Source: Panagrolaimus kolymaensis (taxonomy: Eukaryota > Nematoda > Chromadorea > Rhabditida > Panagrolaimidae). Taken from it: a stretch of DNA of 64,000 nt. The notes beneath the pieces are model-generated. The model was not told the origin of the DNA, did not search any database, and saw nothing but the letters and a program-made list of their open reading frames with translations. The stretch lies in contig JAJQJQ010000049.1 in the NCBI GenBank assembly GCA_028622995.1, forward strand, positions 1 through 64,000, given 5' to 3'. The translations under genes and the position numbers were made by a program. This document shows, piece after piece, positions 28,200 through 39,800 of the stretch (the stretch's first letter is position 1; each line of letters begins with the position of its first letter).

Positions 28200-31100
28200 C
28201 ATAAACCCGCAAATCCAAAATTGTTGAAGGAATTTGATTTAGCCGATTTAAAGGTTATTAAATTTCCTGCTAAAATTCATGACCCTTTTTTATATTTATT
28301 TTTTTTTTGAAAAATTGTTTTGTTTGTTATGGATCAATAACATAAACCCGCAAATCCAAAATTGTTGAAGGAATTTGATTTAGCCGATTTAAAGGTTATT
28401 AAATTTCCTGCTAAAATTCAGGACACTTTTTTATATTTATTTTTTTTTTGAAAAATTGTTTTGTTTGTTATGGATCAATAACATAAACCCGCAAATCCAA
28501 AATTGTTGAAGGAATTTGATTTAGCCGCTTTAAAGGTTATTAAATTTCCTGCTAAAATTCAGGACACTTTTTTATATTTATATTTTTTTGAAAAATTGTT
28601 TTGTTTGTTATGGATCAATAACATAAACCCGCAAATCCAAAATTGTTGAAGGAATTTGATTTAGCCGATTTAAAGGTTATTAAATTTCCTGCTAAAATTC
28701 AGGACACTTTTTTATATTTATATTTTTTTGAAAAATTGTTTTGTTTGTTATGGATCAATAACATAAACCCGCAAATCCAAAATTGTTGAAGGAACTTGAT
28801 TTAGCCGCTTTAAAGGTTATTAAATTTCCTGCTAAAATTCAGGACACTTTTTTATATTTATATTTTTTTGAAAAATTGTTTTGTTTGTTATGGATCAATA
28901 ACATAAACCCGCAAATCCAAAATTGTTGAAGGAATTTGATTTAGCCGCTTTAAAGGTTATTAAATTTCCTGCTAAAATTCAGGACACTTTTTTATATTTA
29001 TATTTTTTTGAAAAATTGTTTTGTTTGTTATGGATCAATAACATAAACCCGCAAATCCAAAATTGTTGAAGGAATTTGATTTAGCCGATTTAAAGGTTAT
29101 TAAATTTCCTGCTAAAATTCAGGACACTTTTTTATATTTATATTTTTTTGAAAAATTGTTTTGTTTGTTATGGATCAATAACATAAACCCGCAAATCCAA
29201 AATTGTTGAAGGAACTTGATTTAGCCGCTTTAAAGGTTATTAAATTTCCTGCTAAAATTCAGGACACTTTTTTATATTTATATTTTTTTGAAAAATTGTT
29301 TTGTTTGTTATGGATCAATAACATAAACCCGCAAATCCAAAATTGTTGAAGGAATTTGATTTAGCCGATTTAAAGGTTATTAAATTTCCTGCTAAAATTC
29401 AGGACACTTTTTTATATTTATATTTTTTTGAAAAATTGTTTTGTTTGTTATGGATCAATAACATAAACCCGCAAATCCAAAATTGTTGAAGGAATTTGAT
29501 TTAGCCGCTTTAAAGGTTATTAAATTCCCTGCTAAAATTCAGGACACTTTTTTATATTTATTTTTTTTTTGAAAAATTGTTTTGTTTGTTATGGATCAAT
29601 AACATAAACCCGCAAATCCAAAATTGTTGAAGGAATTTGATTTAGCCGCTTTAAAGGTTATTAAATTCCCTGCTAAAATTCAGGACACTTTTTTATATTT
29701 ATATTTTTTTGAAAAATTGTTTTGTTTGTTATGGATCAATAACATAAACCCGCAAATCCAAAATTGTTGAAGGAATTTGATTTAGCCGCTTTAAAGGTTA
29801 TTAAATTTCCTGCTAAAATTCAGGACACTTTTTTATATTTATATTTTTTTGAAAAATTGTTTTGTTTGTTATGGATCAATAACATAAACCCGCAAATCCA
29901 AAATTGTTGAAGGAATTTGATTTAGCCGCTTTAAAGGTTATTAAATTCCCTGCTAAAATTCAGGACACTTTTTTATATTTATTTTTTTTTTGAAAAATTG
30001 TTTTGTTTGTTATGGATCAATAACATAAACCCGCAAATCCAAAATTGTTGAAGGAATTTGATTTAGCCGCTTTAAAGGTTATTAAATTCCCTGCTAAAAT
30101 TCAGGACACTTTTTTATATTTATATTTTTTTGAAAAATTGTTTTGTTTGTTATGGATCAATAACATAAACCCGCAAATCCAAAATTGTTGAAGGAATTTG
30201 ATTTAGCCGCTTTAAAGGTTATTAAATTTCCTGCTAAAATTCAGGACACTTTTTTATATTTATATTTTTTTGAAAAATTGTTTTGTTTGTTATGGATCAA
30301 TAACATAAACCCGCAAATCCAAAATTGTTGAAGGAATTTGATTTAGCCGCTTTAAAGGTTATTAAATTCCCTGCTAAAATTCAGGACACTTTTTTATATT
30401 TATATTTTTTTGAAAAATTGTTTTGTTTGTTATGGATCAATAACATAAACCCGCAAATCCAAAATTGTTGAAGGAATTTGATTTAGCCGATTTAAAGGTT
30501 ATTAAATTTCCTGCTAAAATTCAGGACCCTTTTTTATATTTATTTTTTTTTTGAAAAATTGTTTTGTTTGTTATGGATCAATAACATAAACCCGCAAATC
30601 CAAAATTGTTGAAGGAATTTGATTTAGCCGATTTAAAGGTTATTAAATTTCCTGCTAAAATTCAGGACACTTTTTTATATTTATTTTTTTTTTGAAAAAT
30701 TGTTTTGTTTGTTATGGATCAATAACATAAACCCGCAAATCCAAAATTGTTGAAGGAATTTGATTAAGCCGCTTTAAAGGTTATTAAATTTCCTGCTAAA
30801 ATTCAGGACACTTTTTTATATTTATATTTTTTTGAAAAATTGTTTTGTTTGTTATGGATCAATAACATAAACCCGCAAATCCAAAATTGTTGAAGGAATT
30901 TGATTTAGCCGATTTAAAGGTTATTAAATTTCCTGCTAAAATTCAGGACACTTTTTTATATTTATATTTTTTTGAAAAATTGTTTTGTTTGTTATGGATC
31001 AATAACATAAACCCGCAAATCCAAAATTGTTGAAGGAACTTGATTTAGCCGCTTTAAAGGTTATTAAATTTCCTGCTAAAATTCAGGACACTTTTTTATA

Positions 31101-32230
31101 TTTATATTTTTTTGAAAAATTGTTTTGTTTGTTATGGATCAATAACATAAACCCGCAAATCCAAAATTGTTGAAGGAATTTGATTTAGCCGCTTTAAAGG
31201 TTATTAAATTCCCTGCTAAAATTCAGGACACTTTTTTATATTTATATTTTTTTGAAAAATTGTTTTGTTTGTTATGGATCAATAACATAAACCCGCAAAT
31301 CCAAAATTGTTGAAGGAATTTGATTTAGCCGATTTAAAGGTTATTAAATTTCCTGCTAAAATTCAGGACACTTTTTTATATTTATATTTTTTTGAAAAAT
31401 TGTTTTGTTTGTTATGGATCAATAACATAAACCCGCAAATCCAAAATTGTTGAAGGAACTTGATTTAGCCGCTTTAAAGGTTATTAAATTTCCTGCTAAA
31501 ATTCAGGACACTTTTTTATATTTATATTTTTTTGAAAAATTGTTTTGTTTGTTATGGATCAATAACATAAACCCGCAAATCCAAAATTGTTGAAGGAATT
31601 TGATTTAGCCGCTTTAAAGGTTATTAAATTCCCTGCTAAAATTCAGGACACTTTTTTATATTTATTTTTTTTTTGAAAAATTGTTTTGTTTGTTATGGAT
31701 CAATAACATAAACCCGCAAATCCAAAATTGTTGAAGGAATTTGATTTAGCCGATTTAAAGGTTATTAAATTTCCTGCTAAAATTCAGGACACTTTTTTAT
31801 ATTTATATTTTTTTGAAAAATTGTTTTGTTTGTTATGGATCAATAACATAAACCCGCAAATCCAAAATTGTTGAAGGAACTTGATTTAGCCGCTTTAAAG
31901 GTTATTAAATTTCCTGCTAAAATTCAGGACACTTTTTTATATTTATATTTTTTTGAAAAATTGTTTTGTTTGTTATGGATCAATAACATAAACCCGCAAA
32001 TCCAAAATTGTTGAAGGAATTTGATTTAGCCGATTTAAAGGTTATTAAATTTCCTGCTAAAATTCAGGACACTTTTTTATATTTATATTTTTTTGAAAAA
32101 TTGTTTTGTTTGTTATGGATCAATAACATAAACCCGCAAATCCAAAATTGTTGAAGGAACTTGATTTAGCCGCTTTAAAGGTTATTAAATTTCCTGCTAA
32201 AATTCAGGACACTTTTTTATATTTATATTT
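28200..32230. repeat. Duplicated higher-order block marked by private monomer variants
   Basis: Two private variants mark this block: GCCGATTT in place of GCCGCTTT (call it A) and GGAACTTGATTT in place of GGAATTTGATTT (call it L). From 28241 the order of monomers is A, A, plain, A, L, plain, A, L, A. From 30485 it restarts as A, A, plain, A, L, plain, A, L and then further A/L pairs. The leading A monomers are 2244 bp apart, which is 16 monomers, and both carry the rare GACCC variant. This indicates a block duplication followed by local expansion of A/L pairs. Confidence 0.75.
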
Positions 32231-34690
32231 TTTTGAAAAATTGTTTTGTTTGTTATGGATCAATAACATAAACCCGCAAATCCAAAATTGTTGAAGGAAT
32301 TTGATTTAGCCGCTTTAAAGGTTATTAAATTCCCTGCTAAAATTCAGGACACTTTTTTATATTTATTTTTTTTTTGAAAAATTGTTTTGTTTGTTATGGA
32401 TCAATAACATAAACCCGCAAATCCAAAATTGTTGAAGGAATTTGATTTAGCCGCTTTAAAGGTTATTAAATTCCCTGCTAAAATTCAGGACACTTTTTTA
32501 TATTTATTTTTTTTTTGAAAAATTGTTTTGTTTGTTATGGATCAATAACATAAACCCGCAAATCCAAAATTGTTGAAGGAATTTGATTTAGCCGCTTTAA
32601 AGGTTATTAAATTCCCTGCTAAAATTAAGGACACTTTTTTATATTTATTTTTTTTTGAAAAATTGTTTTGTTTGTTATGGATCAATAACATAAACCCGCA
32701 AATCCAAAATTGTTGAAGGAATTTGATTTAGCCGCTTTAAAGGTTATTAAATTCCCTGCTAAAATTAAGGACACTTTTTTATATTTATTTTTTTTTGAAA
32801 AATTGTTTTGTTTGTTATGGATCAATAACATAAACCCGCAAATCCAAAATTGTTGAAGGAATTTGATTTAGCCGCTTTAAAGGTTATTAAATTCCCTGCT
32901 AAAATTCAGGACACTTTTTTATATTTATTTTTTTTTTGAAAAATTGTTTTGTTTGTTATGGATCAATAACATAAACCCGCAAATCCAAAATTGTTGAAGG
33001 AATTTGATTTAGCCGCTTTAAAGGTTATTAAATTCCCTGCTAAAATTCAGGACACTTTTTTATATTTATTTTTTTTTTGAAAAATTGTTTTGTTTGTTAT
33101 GGATCAATAACATAAACCCGCAAATCCAAAATTGTTGAAGGAATTTGATTTAGCCGCTTTAAAGGTTATTAAATTTCCTGCTAAAATTCAGGACACTTTT
33201 TTATATTTATTTTTTTTTTGAAAAATTGTTTTGTTTGTTATGGATCAATAACATAAACCCGCAAATCCAAAATTGTTGAAGGAATTTGATTTAGCCGCTT
33301 TAAAGGTTATTAAATTTCCTGCTAAAATTCAGGACACTTTTTTATATTTATTTTTTTTTTGAAAAATTGTTTTGTTTGTTATGGATCAATAACATAAACC
33401 CGCAAATCCAAAATTGTTGAAGGAATTTGATTTAGCCGCTTTAAAGGTTATTAAATTCCCTGCTAAAATTCAGGACACTTTTTTATATTTATTTTTTTTT
33501 TGAAAAATTGTTTTGTTTGTTATGGATCAATAACATAAACCCGCAAATCCAAAATTGTTGAAGGAATTTGATTTAGCCGCTTTAAAGGTTATTAAATTTC
33601 CTGCTAAAATTCAGGACACTTTTTTATATTTATTTTTTTTTTGAAAAATTGTTTTGTTTGTTATGGATCAATAACATAAACCCGCAAATCCAAAATTGTT
33701 GAAGGAATTTGATTTAGCCGCTTTAAAGGTTATTAAATTCCCTGCTAAAATTCAGGACACTTTTTTATATTTATTTTTTTTTTGAAAAATTGTTTTGTTT
33801 GTTATGGATCAATAACATAAACCCGCAAATCCAAAATTGTTGAAGGAATTTGATTTAGCCGCTTTAAAGGTTATTAAATTTCCTGCTAAAATTCAGGACA
33901 CTTTTTTATATTTATTTTTTTTTTGAAAAATTGTTTTGTTTGTTATGGATCAATAACATAAACCCGCAAATCCAAAATTGTTGAAGGAATTTGATTTAGC
34001 CGCTTTAAAGGTTATTAAATTTCCTGCTAAAATTCAGGACACTTTTTTATATTTATATTTTTTTGAAAAATTGTTTTGTTTGTTATGGATCAATAACATA
34101 AACCCGCAAATCCAAAATTGTTGAAGGAATTTGATTTAGCCGCTTTAAAGGTTATTAAATTCCCTGCTAAAATTCAGGACACTTTTTTATATTTATTTTT
34201 TTTTTGAAAAATTGTTTTGTTTGTTATGGATCAATAACATAAACCCGCAAATCCAAAATTGTTGAAGGAATTTGATTTAGCCGCTTTAAAGGTTATTAAA
34301 TTCCCTGCTAAAATTCAGGACACTTTTTTATATTTATTTTTTTTTTGAAAAATTGTTTTGTTTGTTATGGATCAATAACATAAACCCGCAAATCCAAAAT
34401 TGTTGAAGGAATTTGATTTAGCCGCTTTAAAGGTTATTAAATTCCCTGCTAAAATTCAGGACACTTTTTTATATTTATTTTTTTTTTGAAAAATTGTTTT
34501 GTTTGTTATGGATCAATAACATAAACCCGCAAATCCAAAATTGTTGAAGGAATTTGATTTAGCCGCTTTAAAGGTTATTAAATTTCCTGCTAAAATTCAG
34601 GACACTTTTTTATATTTATTTTTTTTTTGAAAAATTGTTTTGTTTGTTATGGATCAATAACATAAACCCGCAAATCCAAAATTGTTGAAG

Positions 34691-34695
34691 GAATT
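34691..34695. repeat. Target-site duplication (GAATT), left copy
   Basis: GAATT directly precedes the LTR at 34696 and recurs at 36810-36814 directly after the other LTR. Removing the element and one GAATT restores an uninterrupted satellite monomer (GAAGGAATTTGATTTAG). Confidence 0.95.
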
Positions 34696-34867
34696 TGTGC
34701 TGCACAGCCTTCTAGTGTACAGCGACGATTAATAGAGCAGTTTATTAGTCAATTGCTAACTCTGACCGAGCTTCGCACATACATTACAATAACAATACAT
34801 TACAGATATAACACGACAAGTTAACGTGGTGAGACTAGAGCAGAGACAATCACAGAAATGTCTCACA
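34696..34867 (-). repeat. 3' LTR of the gag-only element
   Basis: The LTR is 172 bp with TGTG...CACA ends. It is the 3' LTR because the gag runs on the minus strand. TTTATT at 34741-34746 reads AATAAA on the coding strand and is a likely polyadenylation signal. It differs from the partner LTR at three positions (GACGATT against GGCGGTT, and one C/A near the far end). Confidence 0.95.
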
Positions 34868-34880
34868 TTCTCCACCACTT
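34868..34880 (-). promoter_or_regulatory. Polypurine tract
   Basis: On the coding strand AAGTGGTGGAGAA directly precedes the TGTGAGACA start of the 3' LTR. This is the expected place and composition for the plus-strand primer of an LTR element. Confidence 0.8.
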
Positions 34881-34903
34881 ATAAAGGACATACAAAGCTA
34901 CAA

Positions 34904-36424
34904 TTAGTTACATTTATTCTTAACAGCCTTGCGTTGACGTTCATTGACCTTTGATAAGAGCTTCTGGACCAGTTCGAGCATTTGATCAACTTCCACTTGA
35001 GCCATATCCATGATCATATCATCCAGTGTTTCACTGACATCACCGAGCATTTCCAGAGCTTCTGTTGTTGTCATCCACTCATCCATAGGTGGAACATCAG
35101 CGGCATGTTTGCCTTGAACAACATCAGACCATGTCAGGTCCTTCTTAGCTTCACTTGAAGACTTTGCAGGAGATACCACTATCTTCCTTTCCTTCTTCCA
35201 TGGAGATGCCACTATCTTCTTTTCCTTCTTCGATGGAGATACAAGAGCTTTCTTTTCCTTTTGACCAGCTTTGAATCCATTTCTCCATTCTTCCAGGATC
35301 TTCTCCTTCTTTCCTTCCCCATGTGCATTTGCATGATTATAAGTACCATCGACGACAGCACCAACACCATATGAAGCACTTCCATAATCAGCAGCAGGAT
35401 AAACGGAACCAATAAAATGTTCACTTACATGGTTAACACGAGCAGAATATTTGCTTTCTTTGCCATTCGGTTTACCAGATTTGCATTCAACCGCTAAGTG
35501 ACCATACTTTCCACAGTTGTGACACCTTGTTTGAGCTTTGAAACATTTATTGCACATCTTGAACTTCCTACTTGACTTGGGCTTTCCACATTTCGTACAG
35601 TAGCCAGATGACGATCCATTTGAGTTTCCAGAGCTTCTTGATCCATTCGAGTTGCATGAATTGCGTCGATCTTTCTGATGTCCAGTTCCTTCTTTACCAT
35701 GACCATTTCTTGCATTGCCACCTCTTCCTCCTCCATGGGAAGTTCGTTCTGCAGCTCCATCACCAAGGCGTTCTTGTTGAGCATGAGCATAGTTGATCGA
35801 GGTTCGTTCAGGCAGCTTCTGTTCACGTTGAGTTTGCAAAGTTGTTGAAATGAGCTTTTCACAATCAGCAAACGATGTATTCGGGTCAGTCGTCAGGAGC
35901 TCCAAGATTTTGATACGTAGAGGTTCAAGAGCTTCAGCTTTCATTGACATCAGCAAAGTCATCGTATTGAGCTCGTTCTCTTTGAATTTACCAAATTCGA
36001 AGTCCATTGTGTTCTGTTTGATACGAGCGCAGAACTCCATAATTGATTCATGTTCTGGACCATTCCATTCCATTTGGAAGCGACCATATCTCTTTGCAAA
36101 CACGGATTCAGTTCTATCAAACAGCTTGACCATAACATCTTTGATTCCGTTGACATCAGCAGCTGGAGTAAGCTGGAGAGCAGCGGCGACCTTTTCATAA
36201 CATTCATCATTCATCGACGTTAGAACAAGGGCCATCTTTTGACGTTGCGTGAGACCAGGGTGTAGTTCAAAAATCAGTTCCAAACGTTGAAACCACATCG
36301 AAGCACCATTTGGACGAGCAAGATCACATCTGAAGTGAGGCAAAGATGGAAGACTTCTACCAGAAATAGTTGTTGTTGGAGTTTCACCACTTGCAGCAGG
36401 AGGTTTCTCAGCATTTCCAGCCAT
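34904..36424 (-). CDS. Retrotransposon Gag polyprotein with CCHC zinc knuckle
   Basis: This is an intact ORF of 506 residues from the ATG at 36424; an upstream in-frame TTG at 36430 is not a likely start. Gag packages element RNA into particles. Residue numbers below count from that TTG, so subtract two for the ATG. About 28-205 is a helical gag-like region (SLPHFRCDL; WFQRLELIF; FAKRYGRFQMEWNG; ILELLTTDPNTSFADCEKL) in the style of nematode Ty3/gypsy gags. About 228-276 is a Gly/Ser/Asn/Arg-rich linker. At 278-296 two CX2C pairs look like an extra zinc site, followed by a canonical CX2CX4HX4C knuckle, CHNCGKYGHLAVEC, at 303-316. About 388-423 holds three repeats of a (V/A)SP-plus-lysines motif. 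An acidic tail follows at about 447-490. No Asp-Thr/Ser-Gly protease motif or polymerase is present. GC is clearly higher than in the flanking satellite. Confidence 0.9.
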   Translation of the reverse strand: MAGNAEKPPAASGETPTTTISGRSLPSLPHFRCDLARPNGASMWFQRLELIFELHPGLTQRQKMALVLTSMNDECYEKVAAALQLTPAADVNGIKDVMVKLFDRTESVFAKRYGRFQMEWNGPEHESIMEFCARIKQNTMDFEFGKFKENELNTMTLLMSMKAEALEPLRIKILELLTTDPNTSFADCEKLISTTLQTQREQKLPERTSINYAHAQQERLGDGAAERTSHGGGRGGNARNGHGKEGTGHQKDRRNSCNSNGSRSSGNSNGSSSGYCTKCGKPKSSRKFKMCNKCFKAQTRCHNCGKYGHLAVECKSGKPNGKESKYSARVNHVSEHFIGSVYPAADYGSASYGVGAVVDGTYNHANAHGEGKKEKILEEWRNGFKAGQKEKKALVSPSKKEKKIVASPWKKERKIVVSPAKSSSEAKKDLTWSDVVQGKHAADVPPMDEWMTTTEALEMLGDVSETLDDMIMDMAQVEVDQMLELVQKLLSKVNERQRKAVKNKCN

Positions 36425-36473
36425 TAGCAAGAGTTTACCAAGAGAGCGATGTTGTAGCTTACCAAGCTATTTG

Positions 36474-36600
36474 CAGCAGATTTTTAACCAAAAATCAGGA
36501 AAAAGCAGACCAGCAGATTTTTAACAAAAAATCAGGAAAAAGCACGAGCAGCTGATTTTTAAACAAAAAATCAGGAAAAACAGCAGTTGATTTCTCTTCT
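36474..36600. repeat. Leader tandem repeat of the gag-only element (3-4 units of 32-38 bp)
   Basis: CAG(C)-led units begin at 36474, 36511, 36549 and 36581 (spacing 37, 38 and 32 bp). Each has the pattern CAGCAGATTTTTAAC...AAAAATCAGGAAAAA, and the last is partial. They lie between the 5' LTR and gag, in the leader RNA where packaging signals are often found in LTR elements. A packaging role here is only a guess. Confidence 0.85.
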
Positions 36601-36616
36601 TCGGAGGCGTGCAGAT

Positions 36617-36634
36617 GAGAATCCTTCGTTACCA
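36617..36634 (-). promoter_or_regulatory. Putative primer-binding site
   Basis: On the coding strand TGGTAACGAAGGATTCTC starts three bases after the 5' LTR. The TGG start is the complement of a tRNA CCA end, so this is where reverse transcription should be primed. I cannot name the tRNA. Only about the first 12 bases need match, since the later bases do not fit a conserved T-stem well. Confidence 0.6.
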
Positions 36635-36637
36635 ATT

Positions 36638-36809
36638 TGTGCTGCACAGCCTTCTAGTGTACAGCGGCGGTTAATAGAGCAGTTTATTAGTCAATTGCTA
36701 ACTCTGACCGAGCTTCGCACATACATTACAATAACAATACATTACAGATATAACACGACAAGTTAACGTGGTGAGACTAGAGCAGAGACAATAACAGAAA
36801 TGTCTCACA
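36638..36809 (-). repeat. 5' LTR of the gag-only element
   Basis: This 172 bp direct repeat of 34696-34867 is the promoter-side LTR on the coding strand. It has a TATATCTG stretch as a weak TATA-like site and AATAAA (TTTATT at 36683-36688 on the plus strand). Confidence 0.95.
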
Positions 36810-36814
36810 GAATT
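36810..36814. repeat. Target-site duplication (GAATT), right copy
   Basis: GAATT directly follows the CACA end of the right LTR and continues into TGATTTAGCC of the interrupted monomer. Confidence 0.95.
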
Positions 36815-39800
36815 TGATTTAGCCGCTTTAAAGGTTATTAAATTCCCTGCTAAAATTCAGGACACTTTTTTATATTTATTTTTTTTTTGAAAAATTGTTT
36901 TGTTTGTTATGGATCAATAACATAAACCCGCAAATCCAAAATTGTTGAAGGAATTTGATTTAGCCGCTTTAAAGGTTATTAAATTTCCTGCTAAAATTCA
37001 GGACACTTTTTTATATTTATAATTTTTTGAAAAATTGTTTTGTTTGTTATGGATCAATAACATAAACCCGCAAATCCAAAATTGTTGAAGGAATTTGATT
37101 TAGCCGCTTTAAAGGTTATTAAATTTCCTGCTAAAATTCAGGACACTTTTTTATATTTATATTTTTTTGAAAAATTGTTTTGTTTGTTATGGATCAATAA
37201 CATAAACCCGCAAATCCAAAATTGTTGAAGGAATTTGATTTAGCCGCTTTAAAGGTTATTAAATTCCCTGCTAAAATTCAGGACACTTTTTTATATTTAT
37301 TTTTTTTTTGAAAAATTGTTTTGTTTGTTATGGATCAATAACATAAACCCGCAAATCCAAAATTGTTGAAGGAATTTGATTTAGCCGCTTTAAAGGTTAT
37401 TAAATTTCCTGCTAAAATTCAGGACACTTTTTTATATTTATATTTTTTTGAAAAATTGTTTTGTTTGTTATGGATCAATAACATAAACCCGCAAATCCAA
37501 AATTGTTGAAGGAATTTGATTTAGCCGCTTTAAAGGTTATTAAATTCCCTGCTAAAATTCAGGACACTTTTTTATATTTATTTTTTTTTTGAAAAATTGT
37601 TTTGTTTGTTATGGATCAATAACATAAACCCGCAAATCCAAAATTGTTAAAGGAATTTGATTTAGCCGCTTTAAAGGTTATTAAATTTCCTGCTAAAATT
37701 CAGGACACTTTTTTATATTTATATTTTTTTGAAAAATTGTTTTGTTTGTTATGGATCAATAACATAAACCCGCAAATCCAAAATTGTTGAAGGAATTTGA
37801 TTTAGCCGCTTTATAGGTTATTAAATTCCCTGCTAAAATTCAGGACACTTTTTTATATTTATTTTTTTTTTGAAAAATTGTTTTGTTTGTTATGGATCAA
37901 TAACATAAACCCGCAAATCCAAAATTGTTGAAGGAATTTGATTTAGCCGCTTTAAAGGTTATTAAATTTCCTGCTAAAATTCAGGACACTTTTTTATATT
38001 TATATTTTTTTGAAAAATTGTTTTGTTTGTTATGGATCAATAACATAAACCCGCAAATCCAAAATTGTTGAAGGAATTTGATTTAGCCGCTTTAAAGGTT
38101 ATTAAATTCCCTGCTAAAATTCAGGACACTTTTTTATATTTATTTTTTTTTTGAAAAATTGTTTTGTTTGTTATGGATCAATAACATAAACCCGCAAATC
38201 CAAAATTGTTGAAGGAATTTGATTTAGCCGCTTTAAAGGTTATTAAATTCCCTGCTAAAATTCAGGACACTTTTTTATATTTATTTTTTTTTTGAAAAAT
38301 TGTTTTGTTTGTTATGGATCAATAACATAAACCCGCAAATCCAAAATTGTTGAAGGAATTTGATTTAGCCGCTTTAAAGGTTATTAAATTTCCTGCTAAA
38401 ATTCAAGACACTTTTTTATATTTATTTTTTTTTTGAAAAATTGTTTTGTTTGTTATGGATCAATAACATAAACCCGCAAATCCAAAATTGTTGAAGGAAT
38501 TTGATTTAGCCGCTTTAAAGGTTATTAAATTCCCTGCTAAAATTCAGGACACTTTTTTATATTTATTTTTTTTTTGAAAAATTGTTTTGTTTGTTATGGA
38601 TCAATAACATAAACCCGCAAATCCAAAATTGTTGAAGGAATTTGATTTAGCCGCTTTAAAGGTTATTAAATTCCCTGCTAAAATTCAGGACACTTTTTTA
38701 TATTTATTTTTTTTTTGAAAAATTGTTTTGTTTGTTATGGATCAATAACATAAACCCGCAAATCCAAAATTGTTGAAGGAATTTGATTTAGCCGCTTTAA
38801 AGGTTATTAAATTTCCTGCTAAAATTCAGGACACTTTTTTATATTTATATTTTTTTGAAAAATTGTTTTGTTTGTTATGGATCAATAACATAAACCCGCA
38901 AATCCAAAATTGTTGAAGGAATTTGATTTAGCCGCTTTAAAGGTTATTAAATTCCCTGCTAAAATTCAGGACACTTTTTTATATTTATTTTTTTTTTGAA
39001 AAATTGTTTTGTTTGTTATGGATCAATAACATAAACCCGCAAATCCAAAATTGTTGAAGGAATTTGATTTAGCCGCTTTAAAGGTTATTAAATTCCCTGC
39101 TAAAATTCAGGACACTTTTTTATATTTATTTTTTTTTTGAAAAATTGTTTTGTTTGTTATGGATCAATAACATAAACCCGCAAATCCAAAATTGTTGAAG
39201 GAATTTGATTTAGCCGCTTTAAAGGTTATTAAATTTCCTGCTAAAATTCAGGACACTTTTTTATATTTATATTTTTTTGAAAAATTGTTTTGTTTGTTAT
39301 GGATCAATAACATAAACCCGCAAATCCAAAATTGTTGAAGGAATTTGATTTAGCCGCTTTAAAGGTTATTAAATTTCCTGCTAAAATTCAGGACACTTTT
39401 TTATATTTATATTTTTTTGAAAAATTGTTTTGTTTGTTATGGATCAATAACATAAACCCGCAAATCCAAAATTGTTGAAGGAATTTGATTTAGCCGCTTT
39501 AAAGGTTATTAAATTCCCTGCTAAAATTCAGGACACTTTTTTATATTTATTTTTTTTTTGAAAAATTGTTTTGTTTGTTATGGATCAATAACATAAACCC
39601 GCAAATCCAAAATTGTTGAAGGAATTTGATTTAGCCGCTTTAAAGGTTATTAAATTTCCTGCTAAAATTCAGGACACTTTTTTATATTTATATTTTTTTG
39701 AAAAATTGTTTTGTTTGTTATGGATCAATAACATAAACCCGCAAATCCAAAATTGTTGAAGGAATTTGATTTAGCCGCTTTAAAGGTTATTAAATTTCCT

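Larger units (their letters stand above)
1..34695. repeat. Satellite array, left block (140/141 bp monomer, about 247 copies)
   Basis: This is an uninterrupted head-to-tail array. The first starts of TGTTATGGATC are at 1, 142 and 283, giving a 141 bp period; elsewhere the period is 140. Length differs mainly in the T-run before GAAAAATTG. GC is about 26% by my count of one monomer. Most monomers differ from the consensus at only one or two sites, such as CCC/TTC in ATTAAATT(C/T)CCTGC and A/T in TTTAT(A/T)TTTTTT. Each monomer has an inverted repeat, TGTTATGGATCAATAACA (6 bp arms, 6 nt loop), a 63 bp mixed-composition core, and a T-rich/A-rich tail. No gene is visible: the ATG in the palindrome is followed by a stop after two codons. 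The block ends at the 5 bp target site GAATT (34691-34695) of an LTR element. The array also continues to the left beyond the window. Confidence 0.98.
34696..36809 (-). mobile_element. Non-autonomous gag-only LTR retrotransposon
   Basis: The element is 2114 bp and is inserted in a satellite monomer with a 5 bp target duplication. The two 172 bp LTRs start TGTG and end CACA and differ at three positions by eye (about 98% identity), so the insertion is fairly recent. The coding strand is minus: 5' LTR 36638-36809, putative primer site 36617-36634, a leader with tandem repeats, one gag ORF, polypurine tract 34868-34880, 3' LTR 34696-34867. The gag stop is only about 36 bp from the LTR, so there is no room for pol. 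The layout matches gag-carrying short LTR elements (TR-GAG type) that need enzymes from a partner. The gag resembles nematode Ty3/gypsy gags, but without pol the superfamily is an inference; the polypurine tract would also suit Ty1/copia. Confidence 0.93.

Noticed and set aside
35212..36210. Several shorter ORFs on both strands overlapping gag
   Set aside because: They are other-frame shadows of the gag ORF with no family features.
36370..36555. 61-residue plus-strand ORF at the gag start
   Set aside because: It lies antisense to the gag start and leader repeats, and its composition reflects those repeats.
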